A DNA stretch of 38,302 nucleotides, from NCBI GenBank assembly GCA_964628435.1, contig CAZVON010000008.1, positions 1 to 38,302 on the forward strand, in the 5' to 3' direction. Source of the DNA: CAZVON01 sp964628435 (lineage in GTDB: Bacteria > Patescibacteriota > Microgenomatia > Levybacterales > UBA12049). The stretch's first letter is position 1; each line of letters starts with the position of its first letter. Below are positions 6,606-15,100 of the stretch, in pieces. The notes beneath the pieces were generated by a model that had not been told where the DNA came from, searched no databases, and was given only the letters and a program-made list of their open reading frames with translations. Both the position numbers and the translations under genes were made by a program.

Positions 6606-6628
6606 CACTTTCCACATAGGGTAGCAAG

Positions 6629-6645
6629 CCCCGCCTTTGGCGGGG
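6629..6645 (+). repeat. Strong GC hairpin downstream of the island ORF
   Basis: CCCCGCC (6629-6635), loop TTT, GGCGGGG (6639-6645): a perfect 7-bp stem with no T run after it. It lies 24 nt after the third TAG. The remainder of 6646-6723 shows nothing else. Confidence 0.5.
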
Positions 6646-6723
6646 AACGGGGGCAACGTCCCTCTACCTCTTGCTTATATTTCTGAATATATCAATAATA
6701 ATATATTGGTATCTTGAGAAGTA

Positions 6724-6760
6724 AAAACGACCCATTCGACAAGCTCAGGATCGTTTTTTT
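6724..6760 (+). terminator. Intrinsic terminator containing a REP-like core
   Basis: AAAACGA-CC (6724-6732) pairs with GG-A-TCGTTTT (6748-6757), followed by a T run to ~6761. On the minus strand the A run gives U's as well, so it may serve both the island and the convergent gene at 6775. The loop holds TTCGACAAGCTCAGGA (6735-6750), a sequence I recall as a common dispersed short repeat in many environmental bacterial genomes. Confidence 0.55.
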
Positions 6761-6774
6761 TGCACGTCTTATTA

Positions 6775-7380
6775 CTAATTCGCGCTCGAGTTTTTTTGGC
6801 TCATGTCTAGAATTGGATTAAGCGACGCGTCAAGGGTAATAAACCACTTTTGAAGCAGTTTCCATAATGGGTCTTTTTCTTCAACTTCGCCTCGTCTAAT
6901 ATGTGTGAGACAGTCAATCGTTATTGTTTCGGTCCGCGCCCAAGCAATACGAAGCTCCTCATCACCTTTGAATTCTTTCAGAGACTCAGATTCTTTAAGA
7001 GCTGCTTTAAAATCTCGTCGATATTCATCAAACCGCAAATCAATAAGCTGTTGCCATTCATGAACATATTTTTCTTCCACGTCTAAATCAAAAAACAACG
7101 CAAGAAATCCTGCTACGAGTTCTTTTTGAAGTGTTTTTAACACCAGCTTCAATTCGCCCTGTGTATTTGATTGGACATGGTCGAGGTGAAGCGCAAATAA
7201 ACCGAGTAACGATACTTCTAGCTCGTTAAACATTCTATCCTGTTCTGTTTGAGTAATACCCTTAAAATTAACATAGAGACGAAAATCTGCTCTTTTCCAG
7301 AAATCAAACGACGAACTCGCCACTATTTGAGCTAAGTTTTTTCCAGATTTTACGAGCATTTGGGTAATTTCAGTTTTCAT
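6775..7380 (-). CDS. Hypothetical alpha-helical protein
   Basis: A 201-residue, soluble, almost wholly helical protein with no signal peptide and no family I can name. Charged heptad-like stretches (KYVHEWQQLIDLRFDEYRRD, residues ~103-122) suggest a helical bundle. The stop TAG is followed directly by TAA TAA. TATAAC and TATAAT lie 13 and 20 nt before the ATG, so a short leader is likely. It ends just before the shared terminator at 6724-6760. Confidence 0.55.
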   Translation of the reverse strand: MKTEITQMLVKSGKNLAQIVASSSFDFWKRADFRLYVNFKGITQTEQDRMFNELEVSLLGLFALHLDHVQSNTQGELKLVLKTLQKELVAGFLALFFDLDVEEKYVHEWQQLIDLRFDEYRRDFKAALKESESLKEFKGDEELRIAWARTETITIDCLTHIRRGEVEEKDPLWKLLQKWFITLDASLNPILDMSQKNSSAN

Positions 7381-7431
7381 ATCGTTGGTACCCGTTATAC
7401 ATTATATTAACAAAAAATAAGTTTCAATGGG

Positions 7432-8133
7432 TTATATTTCCCCATGTAAGTATGACAAACGCAAATCCTTTGGAAATCTTTCTATTGCGTAGCGTAATGC
7501 CGTTCTGCCCATAACACGGTATTGTTTTTTTAAAAATATTTCTTCCGTTTCTCTATTTCTATTTCCTATTTCTCGAAGCATCCAACCAACTGCTTTTTGG
7601 ATAAGGTCATGTTTGTCTGTACATAATATGTGCGCGATTTTTAGCGCGTCGTCAAACTGCCTGTTTTTTATAAAATGGTATGTGGCAATCATGGCGATTC
7701 TTTTCTCCCACACATTGGCAGAATGAGCAAGTTTAAATAACACATCTTTTGGCTTATCTATAAGATACGCGCCTATTATTTTGTCCGCAGATAAATCCAC
7801 CAAATCCCAATTATTAATGTACTGAGTCTGTGAAAGGTAGAAATTAAAAATCTTTTTTTGCTCTTTTGAATCCGCAGTCTTAAAGGTATGAACAAGAATC
7901 AGAAGCGCTATCAATCGCTCTTCGTGAATGGAAGATTTAAGAAACTTTACAATATCTGCAAACGGAAGATTTGTATATTGTATAGCAATCACCCGCAACT
8001 TGGGAACCGTGATTCCTAAAAAAATATCTCCTTCTCCATATTCTCCTTTACCTGTCTTAAAAAACCGTTGTATTACAAGGGCTTTTTTTGCATCGGCCTG
8101 CTTTTTAAGATCTTGTCTTAAATCCTTGTGCAT
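7432..8133 (-). CDS. DNA alkylation repair protein, AlkD-like
   Basis: A 233-residue protein of HEAT-like helices matching the AlkC/AlkD glycosylase family: EYGEGDIFLGITVPKLR near the N-terminus, NNWDLVDLSADKIIG in the middle, and DLIQKAVGWMLREIGNR near the C-terminus, all hallmark segments of AlkD-like proteins. Family members remove bulky or positively charged alkylated bases. The frame stays open upstream to 8271, but the family start and a TATAAT at 8170-8165 favour the ATG at 8133 with a ~24-nt leader (AAGAG before the start). It is divergent from the Fic gene. Confidence 0.85.
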   Translation of the reverse strand: MHKDLRQDLKKQADAKKALVIQRFFKTGKGEYGEGDIFLGITVPKLRVIAIQYTNLPFADIVKFLKSSIHEERLIALLILVHTFKTADSKEQKKIFNFYLSQTQYINNWDLVDLSADKIIGAYLIDKPKDVLFKLAHSANVWEKRIAMIATYHFIKNRQFDDALKIAHILCTDKHDLIQKAVGWMLREIGNRNRETEEIFLKKQYRVMGRTALRYAIERFPKDLRLSYLHGEI

Positions 8134-8202
8134 GTGCTCTTGGGTTAAAAAACTTGGTACAAAAATTATATCATTTTTAAAAATTATTCTTCTCCTTATC
8201 TT

Positions 8203-8252
8203 GCAATATCTGGCAACATCTGGAAAAATTAGGAAATATTTGGTAAAATGTG
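8203..8252 (+). repeat. Five tandem decamers upstream of fic
   Basis: Five consecutive 10-bp units, 8203-8212, 8213-8222, 8223-8232, 8233-8242 and 8243-8252, fit the loose consensus GNAANATNTG; the first two differ at one base. The period equals about one DNA helical turn and the array runs into the -10 of the Fic gene. It is a possible operator array. Confidence 0.5.
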
Positions 8253-8257
8253 ATAAT
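8249..8257 (+). promoter_or_regulatory. Extended -10 of the Fic gene (TGT-GATAAT)
   Basis: TG at 8249-8250, one base, GATAAT at 8252-8257, then 6 nt to the ATG at 8264. The last decamer unit overlaps it. Confidence 0.5.
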
Positions 8258-8263
8258 CGATAT

Positions 8264-9256
8264 ATGATCATTCCTCCTCTCTATGTACTCACCTCAACCA
8301 TTTCTCAGTATCTGGCCATGATACAAGGGGCTTGTGACATTATTGATTCGGTATCTATTCCCACAGAAGTAGAAACAAATATTAGAAGAGCTTCTCTGCT
8401 TAAAAGCTCTTTGTTTTCTGCGCGTATCGAAGGCAATACCTTAACCCTTGATGAGCTTGCGAACACCCCATCCAAAGACCAAAAAAAAGTAGAAGTATTT
8501 AACATCGCAAAAGCACTTGATTTGGTAACACAACGACGAGCAAAGGACATTGCTGTAAAGGACATTTTACAACTTCATGCTATTATAATGAATGGCCTGA
8601 CCGAGAAAGAACGTCTCGGGAAATTTCGAAAAGAGTCAAGCGCAATTTTTAACAGCGCTGGCATTGCAATTTATATGCCACCCTCAGCACGGTCTATTCC
8701 AACACTCATAGAAAAACTCCTCAAGTTTATGAATAGTTCAAAAGAACCACTGGTGCCAATCCGCGCGTGTCTTGCCCATTATAGTTTTGAAAAAATTCAT
8801 CCGTTTTTAGATGGGAATGGTCGGGTTGGCAGACTTTTGCTGCAAGCAGTTTTGTATAAAGGTGGTTACGGCATGAAAGGATTAGTATCGGTGGAAGAGT
8901 TTTTAGATACCCACCGAACGCTCTACTACCGAGGGTTTGACAATCCACAACGAGATGTAACCGATTATGTAGAATGGATGCTTCAAGCGTTGTACGAAAG
9001 CGCTCAGAAAGCAAAGCAAATGGTGCTTGATAAAAAAACTATTCAGCCAGAAGATTATTTACTTCCTCGCCGAGCCGAAATATACAATATTATTAAAGAT
9101 CATCGGCTCGTGAATTTTGATCAGATTAGACGAAGATTTCGAATGGTCAATGAGCGAACGCTTCGCTATGACCTTAAAAAACTGCAAGACGAAAGACTCA
9201 TTCGTAAACTCGGCACCACCAACGGCGCCCACTATGAACCCTTCAAGGAAACATAA
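8264..9256 (+). CDS. Fic/DOC-family protein with C-terminal winged helix
   Basis: A 330-residue protein. The Fic active-site motif HPFLDGNGRVGR is at residues 179-190 (catalytic His179). The inhibitory helix motif S-A-R-I-E-G (52-57, the (S/T)xxxE(G/N) pattern) lies N-terminal to the Fic core, making it a class II Fic that is self-inhibited through Glu56. Residues ~268-325 form a winged helix (RRAEIYNIIKDHRLVNFDQI...), as in many Fic regulators. Fic enzymes usually transfer AMP to hydroxyl groups of target proteins; the target is unknown. The frame is open far upstream, but the -10 and the family start point to the ATG at 8264. The decamer array upstream may be its operator. Confidence 0.85.
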   Translation: MIIPPLYVLTSTISQYLAMIQGACDIIDSVSIPTEVETNIRRASLLKSSLFSARIEGNTLTLDELANTPSKDQKKVEVFNIAKALDLVTQRRAKDIAVKDILQLHAIIMNGLTEKERLGKFRKESSAIFNSAGIAIYMPPSARSIPTLIEKLLKFMNSSKEPLVPIRACLAHYSFEKIHPFLDGNGRVGRLLLQAVLYKGGYGMKGLVSVEEFLDTHRTLYYRGFDNPQRDVTDYVEWMLQALYESAQKAKQMVLDKKTIQPEDYLLPRRAEIYNIIKDHRLVNFDQIRRRFRMVNERTLRYDLKKLQDERLIRKLGTTNGAHYEPFKET

Positions 9257-9274
9257 AATTGCTATATTTCCTTT

Positions 9275-9686
9275 CTAATCCTTTATGCAGCCAATTTCCC
9301 TCATGAGATCTTGAAGTGTACGCGTACCTCTTCGGTTTCCTCCTAATTCTCTATCCCAATATGCTCTATTCAATTCGTATCCTTGGGTAATCCTACAAAA
9401 TCCTTCGTTTATTGCTTCTTGACTTGAAGTATCAACAAGACCATGATTTACTAACCAATCTCTAATATACGCTTGCCGAGCTTCTTCTGGTAATCCCTCT
9501 GTAGCAGCTTGCATGGAAAGTATATGGTAAACTTGCATCACGCCGTAAATTCCTAAACGGGCANNNNNNNNNNTCAAACGCCAAAACTGCAAGATGATCA
9601 AACAGCCTTAAATAGGCTAGTTCTTCTTGACTGATTACTCCTGCAAACCGAGGCTGACGTTCACAATATCGCTCCATAGCTTGCAA
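9275..9686 (-). CDS. Hypothetical protein interrupted by an assembly gap
   Basis: Two coding-like segments flank the N run. Upstream (9686-9574) reads QAMERYCERQPRFAGVISQE and ELAYLRLFDHLAVLAF. Downstream (9563-9275) reads ARLGIYGVMQVYHILSMQAA to a TAG after GCIKD. They lie in different frames, so the true gap is not 10 nt. The segments are helical and polar with no family I recognise. The upstream frame stays open to ~9773 without an ATG (reading PPPGCTSIQTVAEAVQLQ), so the true N-terminus is unclear: the start may be TTG 9686, ATG 9677, or lost. The 9774-9833 stretch shows nothing else. Confidence 0.45.
9564..9573. other. Assembly gap (10 N)
   Basis: Ten undetermined bases inside a coding region; a placeholder of unknown real length. 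Confidence 0.98.
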
Positions 9687-9833
9687 TTGTACAGCTTCTG
9701 CAACTGTTTGTATACTTGTACACCCCGGGGGTGGATTGCTATTGACACCTAGGGATTTTGCAGTTGTAGTAGCCTAAAGTATTTGCTACTCTCACTCGCA
9801 CTGAGCTTTGCCCCATGGTATTGTCGAGGGAAA

Positions 9834-10865
9834 TTATTTTTTAAGATACTTGTCGAAGAAGTCAATTGACCGTTGCATGGCAATGCCAAAATTTCCACTA
9901 ATATCATGATCATCCCCTGAATACGTATAGAGTTCAACCACTCTATTAACTGCTTTCATTTGGTCGGAGAGCTTTCGAGAAAATGCTAAAGGAACGGAAG
10001 TATCTGATTCTCCATGATGCAGCTGCAAAGGACCTGAGATTTCCGAAAGAAACGCATTTGCGGAAATTGAGCTCCAAAAATCTGGATTTTTCTCTGGCTG
10101 CCCGTATTGCTTTATAAGACTTTGCCGCCATCCCGGTCTAACTCCTGGAGGTGGAGTTACAGACGAACGTCTTCGCCAGCTATTGATAAGATCTGGGTAA
10201 TTTGCCACAACTCCACCCCAAATCACTCCTGCTTTAATGTCTTTTTTTACTACCATACTTCGAAGCGTTATAAATCCACCCATGGAATGTCCCCACATAC
10301 CAATATTATTAGAATCGGCATCCTTGTATTTTTTCATGGATGCGAGGGCACTGAGTACGTCAATGGTATACGCATTACTGCCATACCCGCCTGCTGCTTG
10401 TCCTTCGGAATTGCCATGTCCCCTGTAATCTGGCCGAAATAAAATATAGCCGTTTCTGGAAAACGCATCGGTATAGGCTATATAGCGCTCGGTGGTTCGA
10501 TACTGTGCGGGTGGAATATAGCCATGATTAAAAATGATAACAGGCCATCCGTTTTTAGGTTTTTCACCATTGGGAAGAGTTAAAAGGCCATAGATCTTAA
10601 GTCCCTCGGATTTATAACTGGCGATATAGCGTTGATAGTTTGAACTAGAGTCTAAGGTCTGCTCGATAACAATATCACTCCCTGGATATTCCCCTTTTCG
10701 CAATGACTCAATGGTTAAAGGATGGAGGCTCTGAGTAATTCCACCGTCGTCTTGAAGATTTAGTTGATCGGTAAGTTGTTTTTGTTGTGAAGAACTGCTA
10801 AATCGTGAATAGAAAATAGCTAAAATCCCGAAAATGATGCAAACAATAAAAATCTTTTTACTCAT
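9834..10865 (-). CDS. Membrane-anchored alpha/beta hydrolase (S9/dienelactone-hydrolase-like)
   Basis: A 343-residue protein starting MSKKIFIVCIIFGILAIFYS, a signal anchor. The hydrolase fold shows IFNHGYIPP (oxyanion region), the nucleophile elbow GHSMGG, the acid in HGESDTSVPL and the histidine in GDDHDIS: a complete Ser-Asp-His triad. The layout is like secreted peptidase S9-type or esterase proteins, so it probably acts outside the membrane on small esters or peptides. The frame continues 15 codons upstream, but TATAAT at 10901-10896 would make those untranslated leader; TAGG ~8-11 nt before the chosen ATG is a weak ribosome site. Confidence 0.8.
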   Translation of the reverse strand: MSKKIFIVCIIFGILAIFYSRFSSSSQQKQLTDQLNLQDDGGITQSLHPLTIESLRKGEYPGSDIVIEQTLDSSSNYQRYIASYKSEGLKIYGLLTLPNGEKPKNGWPVIIFNHGYIPPAQYRTTERYIAYTDAFSRNGYILFRPDYRGHGNSEGQAAGGYGSNAYTIDVLSALASMKKYKDADSNNIGMWGHSMGGFITLRSMVVKKDIKAGVIWGGVVANYPDLINSWRRRSSVTPPPGVRPGWRQSLIKQYGQPEKNPDFWSSISANAFLSEISGPLQLHHGESDTSVPLAFSRKLSDQMKAVNRVVELYTYSGDDHDISGNFGIAMQRSIDFFDKYLKK

Positions 10866-11026
10866 CGGACAGCCTACAAAGAAATCTCGTGAACAATTAT
10901 AATAGCACACCTTCTATGTTCACTCAACACAATAAAGTTTTTAAGCTGATGTTACTGAACAAGTTTTTGGGACTTTAGAGCCAGTTGTCGATATGGTTGT
11001 CTTTGAAATAAAATAGTCAAGCAGTG

Positions 11027-11391
11027 TTAGGTAGACATTGGGGTGGCGAGTTGGAAGTAATTGCCGTCGGGATCTTCAAGGGTTGCGATCCACATGGATG
11101 GTTCTTCGGTTGGTTGATACGGTTCTGCTACTACTTTCGCATCTAAATTCTTAATGCGTTCAAATTCCCCTTTTACATCGTCTGTTTCGAAGTTAAGCAT
11201 GATACGTTCGGGTGTTTGATTTTTGCCTTTTACGCTGCTATGCGGTCCAACAACTACATATCCACTTCCCACTTTAAATCCAGAAAATCTCCCCCTGTCC
11301 AATCTGGTTCCATATCAAATACTTGAGAGTAAAAGTCTACTAATTTTTGAGGATTTTCCGAAAATAAAAGAGCAGAATTAAAGTTTAACAT
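11027..11391 (-). pseudogene. VOC-family (glyoxalase/bleomycin-resistance-like) protein with a frameshift
   Basis: The N-terminal part in one frame (MLNFNSALLFSENPQKLVDF... DMEPDWTGGDF) continues in another frame as SGFKVGSGYVVVGPHSSVKG... DPDGNYFQLATPMST, together a full ~121-residue VOC domain. The switch is near 11284-11295, where a GGGGG and a TTTT run lie close together on the minus strand; one added base restores the frame. It is either a real one-base deletion or a consensus error. The start at 11391 is supported by an extended -10 (TGC-TATATT, 11403-11398) 6 nt upstream. The catalytic role of such VOC proteins is usually unknown. Confidence 0.75.
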
Positions 11392-11397
11392 ACGTTT

Positions 11398-11403
11398 AAT
11401 ATA
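11398..11403 (-). promoter_or_regulatory. -10 box of the VOC gene
   Basis: TATATT on the minus strand, preceded by TGC and ending 6 nt before the ATG at 11391. Confidence 0.5.
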
Positions 11404-11476
11404 GCACTTCAGATATTAAAAGCACAACAAGATTAGGTAAAAATTATGTAAGAAACACAGCAATTTCATAAGGGTG

Positions 11477-11917
11477 CTATTGCCGTTTATATATTCCAAC
11501 AAGCTGGGAAGAAGCAAGAATGTGATTTTGCATTTTGTCTTCGACTTCTTGTTTTGTCGCGCCTTGAGAAAGTGTTAATACCAAATCAAGAGCATACAAC
11601 TTAAAAAAATACCGATGAGTACCAGATGGTGGACACGGACCTCCATACCCAAGTTTACCAAAATCAGTCATACCAACCATACTCTTTTCTGGTACGTAAT
11701 TTTCCACAATCTGAATTGTTGTTGGCGGCATATTGTATAATACCCAGTGCACCCACGTTTTGGAAGGAGCATCTGGATCATCGACAATAAGAACCAGAGA
11801 CTTCGCCTCTTTTGGAACTTGAGAAAATGTTAATGGCGGATTTACATTATTTCCATCACAGGTATATTGAGAAGGAATAAAATTATTATCTTCAAACGCT
11901 GAACTTAAAATCTTCAT
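11477..11917 (-). CDS. PEBP-family protein (YbhB/YbcL type)
   Basis: A 146-residue protein of normal length for bacterial phosphatidylethanolamine-binding-like proteins. It contains SQYTCDGNNVNPPLTF, the ligand-site motif DDPDAPSKTWVHWVLYNMP and GPCPPSGTHRYFFKLYALD, all diagnostic. The biochemical role in bacteria is unsettled. There is no signal peptide, so it is cytosolic. TATACT (11929-11924) lies 6 nt before the ATG, another leaderless arrangement. The stop is TAG and the following codons do not extend the family, so TAG is a true stop in this genome. Confidence 0.92.
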   Translation of the reverse strand: MKILSSAFEDNNFIPSQYTCDGNNVNPPLTFSQVPKEAKSLVLIVDDPDAPSKTWVHWVLYNMPPTTIQIVENYVPEKSMVGMTDFGKLGYGGPCPPSGTHRYFFKLYALDLVLTLSQGATKQEVEDKMQNHILASSQLVGIYKRQ

Positions 11918-11923
11918 ACTTAT

Positions 11924-11929
11924 AGTATA
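11924..11929 (-). promoter_or_regulatory. -10 box of the PEBP gene
   Basis: TATACT on the minus strand, 6 nt before the ATG at 11917. Confidence 0.5.
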
Positions 11930-12042
11930 TACTCTTTACTCTCAAAAAACAAATAATAATTTCCCTCTAACGAGTTACTTGGGAGATTAATAAGTCATGG
12001 GTATTCTTTTTTGTTGAGAATTATCTTAAGAGAAGGTGAGAA

Positions 12043-12165
12043 ATTCATAAGAAAGCCGCTCCCATTGACGAAACTGTATGGGAGGATACTAACGACGAAA
12101 ACATACGTCTTTTATACTACAAAAAGCTAGCGCTGCTATTTGATGAATTTATTTTTTCCTGGTAA
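12043..12165 (+). pseudogene. Possible small gene with non-standard start (ATT) or gene remnant
   Basis: An open frame of 40 codons reading IHKKAAPIDETVWEDTNDEN then IRLLYYKKLALLFDEFIFSW, ending at TAA 12163-12165. It has a natural protein look: a polar acidic part, then an amphipathic helix. No ATG, GTG or TTG begins it; an ATT at 12043 is preceded by AAGGTGAG at 12033-12040. Its TAA overlaps the -10 of the helicase gene. The rest of the 11930-12182 spacer holds nothing I can name. Confidence 0.28.
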
Positions 12166-12182
12166 AATCATGCCCAGAAGAT

Positions 12183-15100
12183 ATGCTTAAAGACGAAAGA
12201 TATTACGGTCGGAAAGATTATGTACGCAGAATAAGTCCTCCGGTTGCACTGCCTCATGCCATGATCCGTTTTCAGATTCCTGCTGCACATAGTCCTGATG
12301 GAGCTTTTGCGCAGTTTATTCAACTCTATGGATACACGAGCACGTACAAAAGATATTTGGAAGAAAGGCTTTCCTTTGACCAATTAAATAAAGAACTTGA
12401 TAACCTGTTTGGATCAGAAGGATTTTGGCAAAATATTGTTGAAGATTTAACATTATTTAATGGAGGCTTAGCAGAAAATTTTTTCGAATATTTCCACCCT
12501 CTTGATAACCCGACTGGTAAATACGAAGGAGGGCACGGAAAATATGCTATGTACGACTACGCTACAAGAATGGCAAAAGATACAACTCTTAATGAATTTG
12601 TGTCTTTTGCATTTAAACCTCCTTTAGATAACCCCTCATTAACCCCACTCGTGAATCGCAGCCGACGACTTATGCTTAAATTTAGTTCCTATGATACGCC
12701 TGAATTAGCACGTCGACGACGAGAGTACGTGCTTGCAGATCCTTATTTTTGGCGTGATTTTGGCGACTACCTTACCACCGTGCCAAAAGATACAAATTTT
12801 CATATAGCACTAAAAGAGTTTAATACTATAAGAGCCGCTCATCCCGACGCGTCATGGAAAGCACGAGGCGAAGGACAAGACGTATATGATTATTTAAAAA
12901 ACCAAGCAACATATTCTTTAAAGTCATGGAGTGAAGAAAAAAAGAAGCGGTGGGAACGATTGAAACAAACCTTACCTTTTAAACAGCGTATTACAACATT
13001 TTTCCATGACGCGGCACCTCTTGAAATCAAGCTTGCGCTTCGCGCACAATTTCCAGATGATTTTGCGCCGCTTACCCTTGAAGAAATCGAACATATATTG
13101 GATATGCCAAAAGATATTGAATCTATATTGCAAACGTTAAGTCTTCTAAGAACAGATAACCAAGCGCACGTTATTGATACATTTGCACAGTATATTGAGC
13201 TTCGCCAACAACAAAAAGGTGTTTTTTTACCAGAAGGATTAGCGAGAAACATGTTACAACACGCAGTAGACACTCTTGGGAGAAATTCGTCTGAAGAACA
13301 TTCACCAACTCTGACTACGATAACAGATGATGCAGCAAAGATTATTGATTTAATTGCCAACACTCCAGCAGATTCGCCACTACCTACAGACGCTGCGCGA
13401 GCATTCGCAACCGCAACCCACGCCGCTTATTTTGTTCCCCTTCTAAAATCTCTTATATCTGGGCCTGCTGCGCTTTTTTGGAATAACTTTCATCATGCAC
13501 ACCCAAACTCTTTGGTCTCACCCTCGCAACTCACTGAGTTTATTGCGCAACATGCTACTCGTGAGCTAACTGCACAGAAAGATTCTGTGCGTGAAGATGC
13601 TGCCGCATATATAAGAGACCGTGTCCTTCCAGAAGTCCTACATCGCATTAATGGTATAGCCCAAGAGGCGCCAACCATTGCGTATTTTACCACCCAAGCA
13701 TCTGATGGCAGCAGAAAATTTCTCTTTATGCATCAAGTTGAAGCAATTAAACAACTCAGTGAACAAAAAGGCGGTATCTTAGCAGATGAAGCGGGTTTGG
13801 GGAAAACGATAGAGCTTGCACTTGCGGCATTACGGATTATCGACGCAAAAAATATAACCCATAGACCCGCAAGAGTACTTGTTGTTGGAACAAAATCTGT
13901 TCTTGATAATTGGGAACAAGAATTAGCAACCCATATCGATCAAAACGCCATTGATACGGTAAATTTCACCTTTTCACAAGACCCAAGACAAAGCCCAACA
14001 CCCTATTCTTTCCAAAGACGCGTAAGAATGCTTACGGAACGATTACAAAACCCTGCCCGAAATAAGCAGTTTGTTTTAGTTAACTACGATGTTTTTCGAC
14101 ACCAATCTGTACAAAGGCTTTTAAAAACATCAGATATCGACGTGATCATTGTAGATGAAGCACATAATGTTAAATCAGGGGTACTGGCAGCAATTACCCG
14201 TATTACGCATTCAGATGGAGCAAAAACAGTTGCGCGACGCACCAGAGGATTGTATCGTTTTATTCACGAATCAGAAGATGCGGCAATATTTATTGCCACT
14301 GGAACTCCTTATGTAAAAAAACTCACTGAGCCTCTGATTTTGGGTCATATGGTCGATCGTAATCGTTTTCCTGCTGAGAGAATTGCAGTACTTAAAAATG
14401 ATGTTGTTGGTACAAATCGCGCCTTACGAGAGGTTATGATAAGAAACCGAAAAAAAGACATCGCTGATCTTCCTCCCAAAAAAACAGAATATATTCCCTT
14501 GGATCTTGGTCAAATGTCCCAAGAAGAACAAGAGCATTTTCTGCAGGAAGCCCACGCAATTGCCGCAAAGTATGATACTCCCTCTGCTCTATTTTATGCT
14601 CTGTTAAATTTAGAAGTGCAGGCAAAAATTCCCTGGATCATAGAAAAAGTACGAGATCTCAATTCACAAGACAGAAGGGTTTTTATTGTTACCCCATTTG
14701 TAAGAGACGAACGAGTACACACCAAAGATATCAGTACACATGCTCTATGGAAAAGACTACAAGAGGCAGGAGTAGCTAGTGCTGAAATTTTAGATGGAAC
14801 CCTAAGTGGCATGGAACGCTTAGATGTACAACGGCGGTTCAAAGAACCGAATGGTACTGTAAATATCGTTGGTAACTTCGCTGTTGCCGGAGAATCACTC
14901 ACCCTTTGCTCTCCTACCAATAGAGCAACCGAAGTTATTTTGGTTGCTGGACCAAACAGTATTAGCAGATTTCTTCAGGCAGTGAATCGTGTTCATCGAA
15001 TTGGGCAACCCCACGCAGTTACCGTTCATGTTCCTGTTGTGACCGGTGATCTTCTTAACAGACCAGGAGGAACCTATGACGAACAGATTTTGAGACGACT

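Noticed and set aside
6462..6656. Minus-strand 64-residue ORF in the GC-rich island
   Set aside because: It lies opposite the plus-strand coding-like frame and runs through the CCCCGCC/GGCGGGG hairpin. It has no ribosome site or promoter, so it is a composition artefact.
5977..6660. Known structured RNAs (tmRNA, SRP RNA, RNase P RNA) as the identity of the GC-rich island
   Set aside because: None of the conserved cores of these RNAs (such as the SRP GGAAGG/AGCA loop region or the tmRNA CCA end) is visible.
7928..8263. Upstream extension of the Fic ORF
   Set aside because: It is antisense to the AlkD-like gene; the -10 at 8252-8257 and the family start support the ATG at 8264.
10945..11016. 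Short plus-strand frame reading ADVTEQVFGTLEPVVDMVVF
   Set aside because: It looks slightly protein-like but is only 23 codons, with no start codon at its beginning and no signals.
11477..11479. Genome-wide TAG recoding
   Set aside because: TAG ends the PEBP, PfkB, matrixin-like and 30273 genes at the expected family or operon ends, so TAG is normally a stop here.
12170..12189. Mini-ORF MPRRYA just before the helicase start
   Set aside because: Its ATG lies 1 nt after the -10, so it should be upstream of the transcript start.
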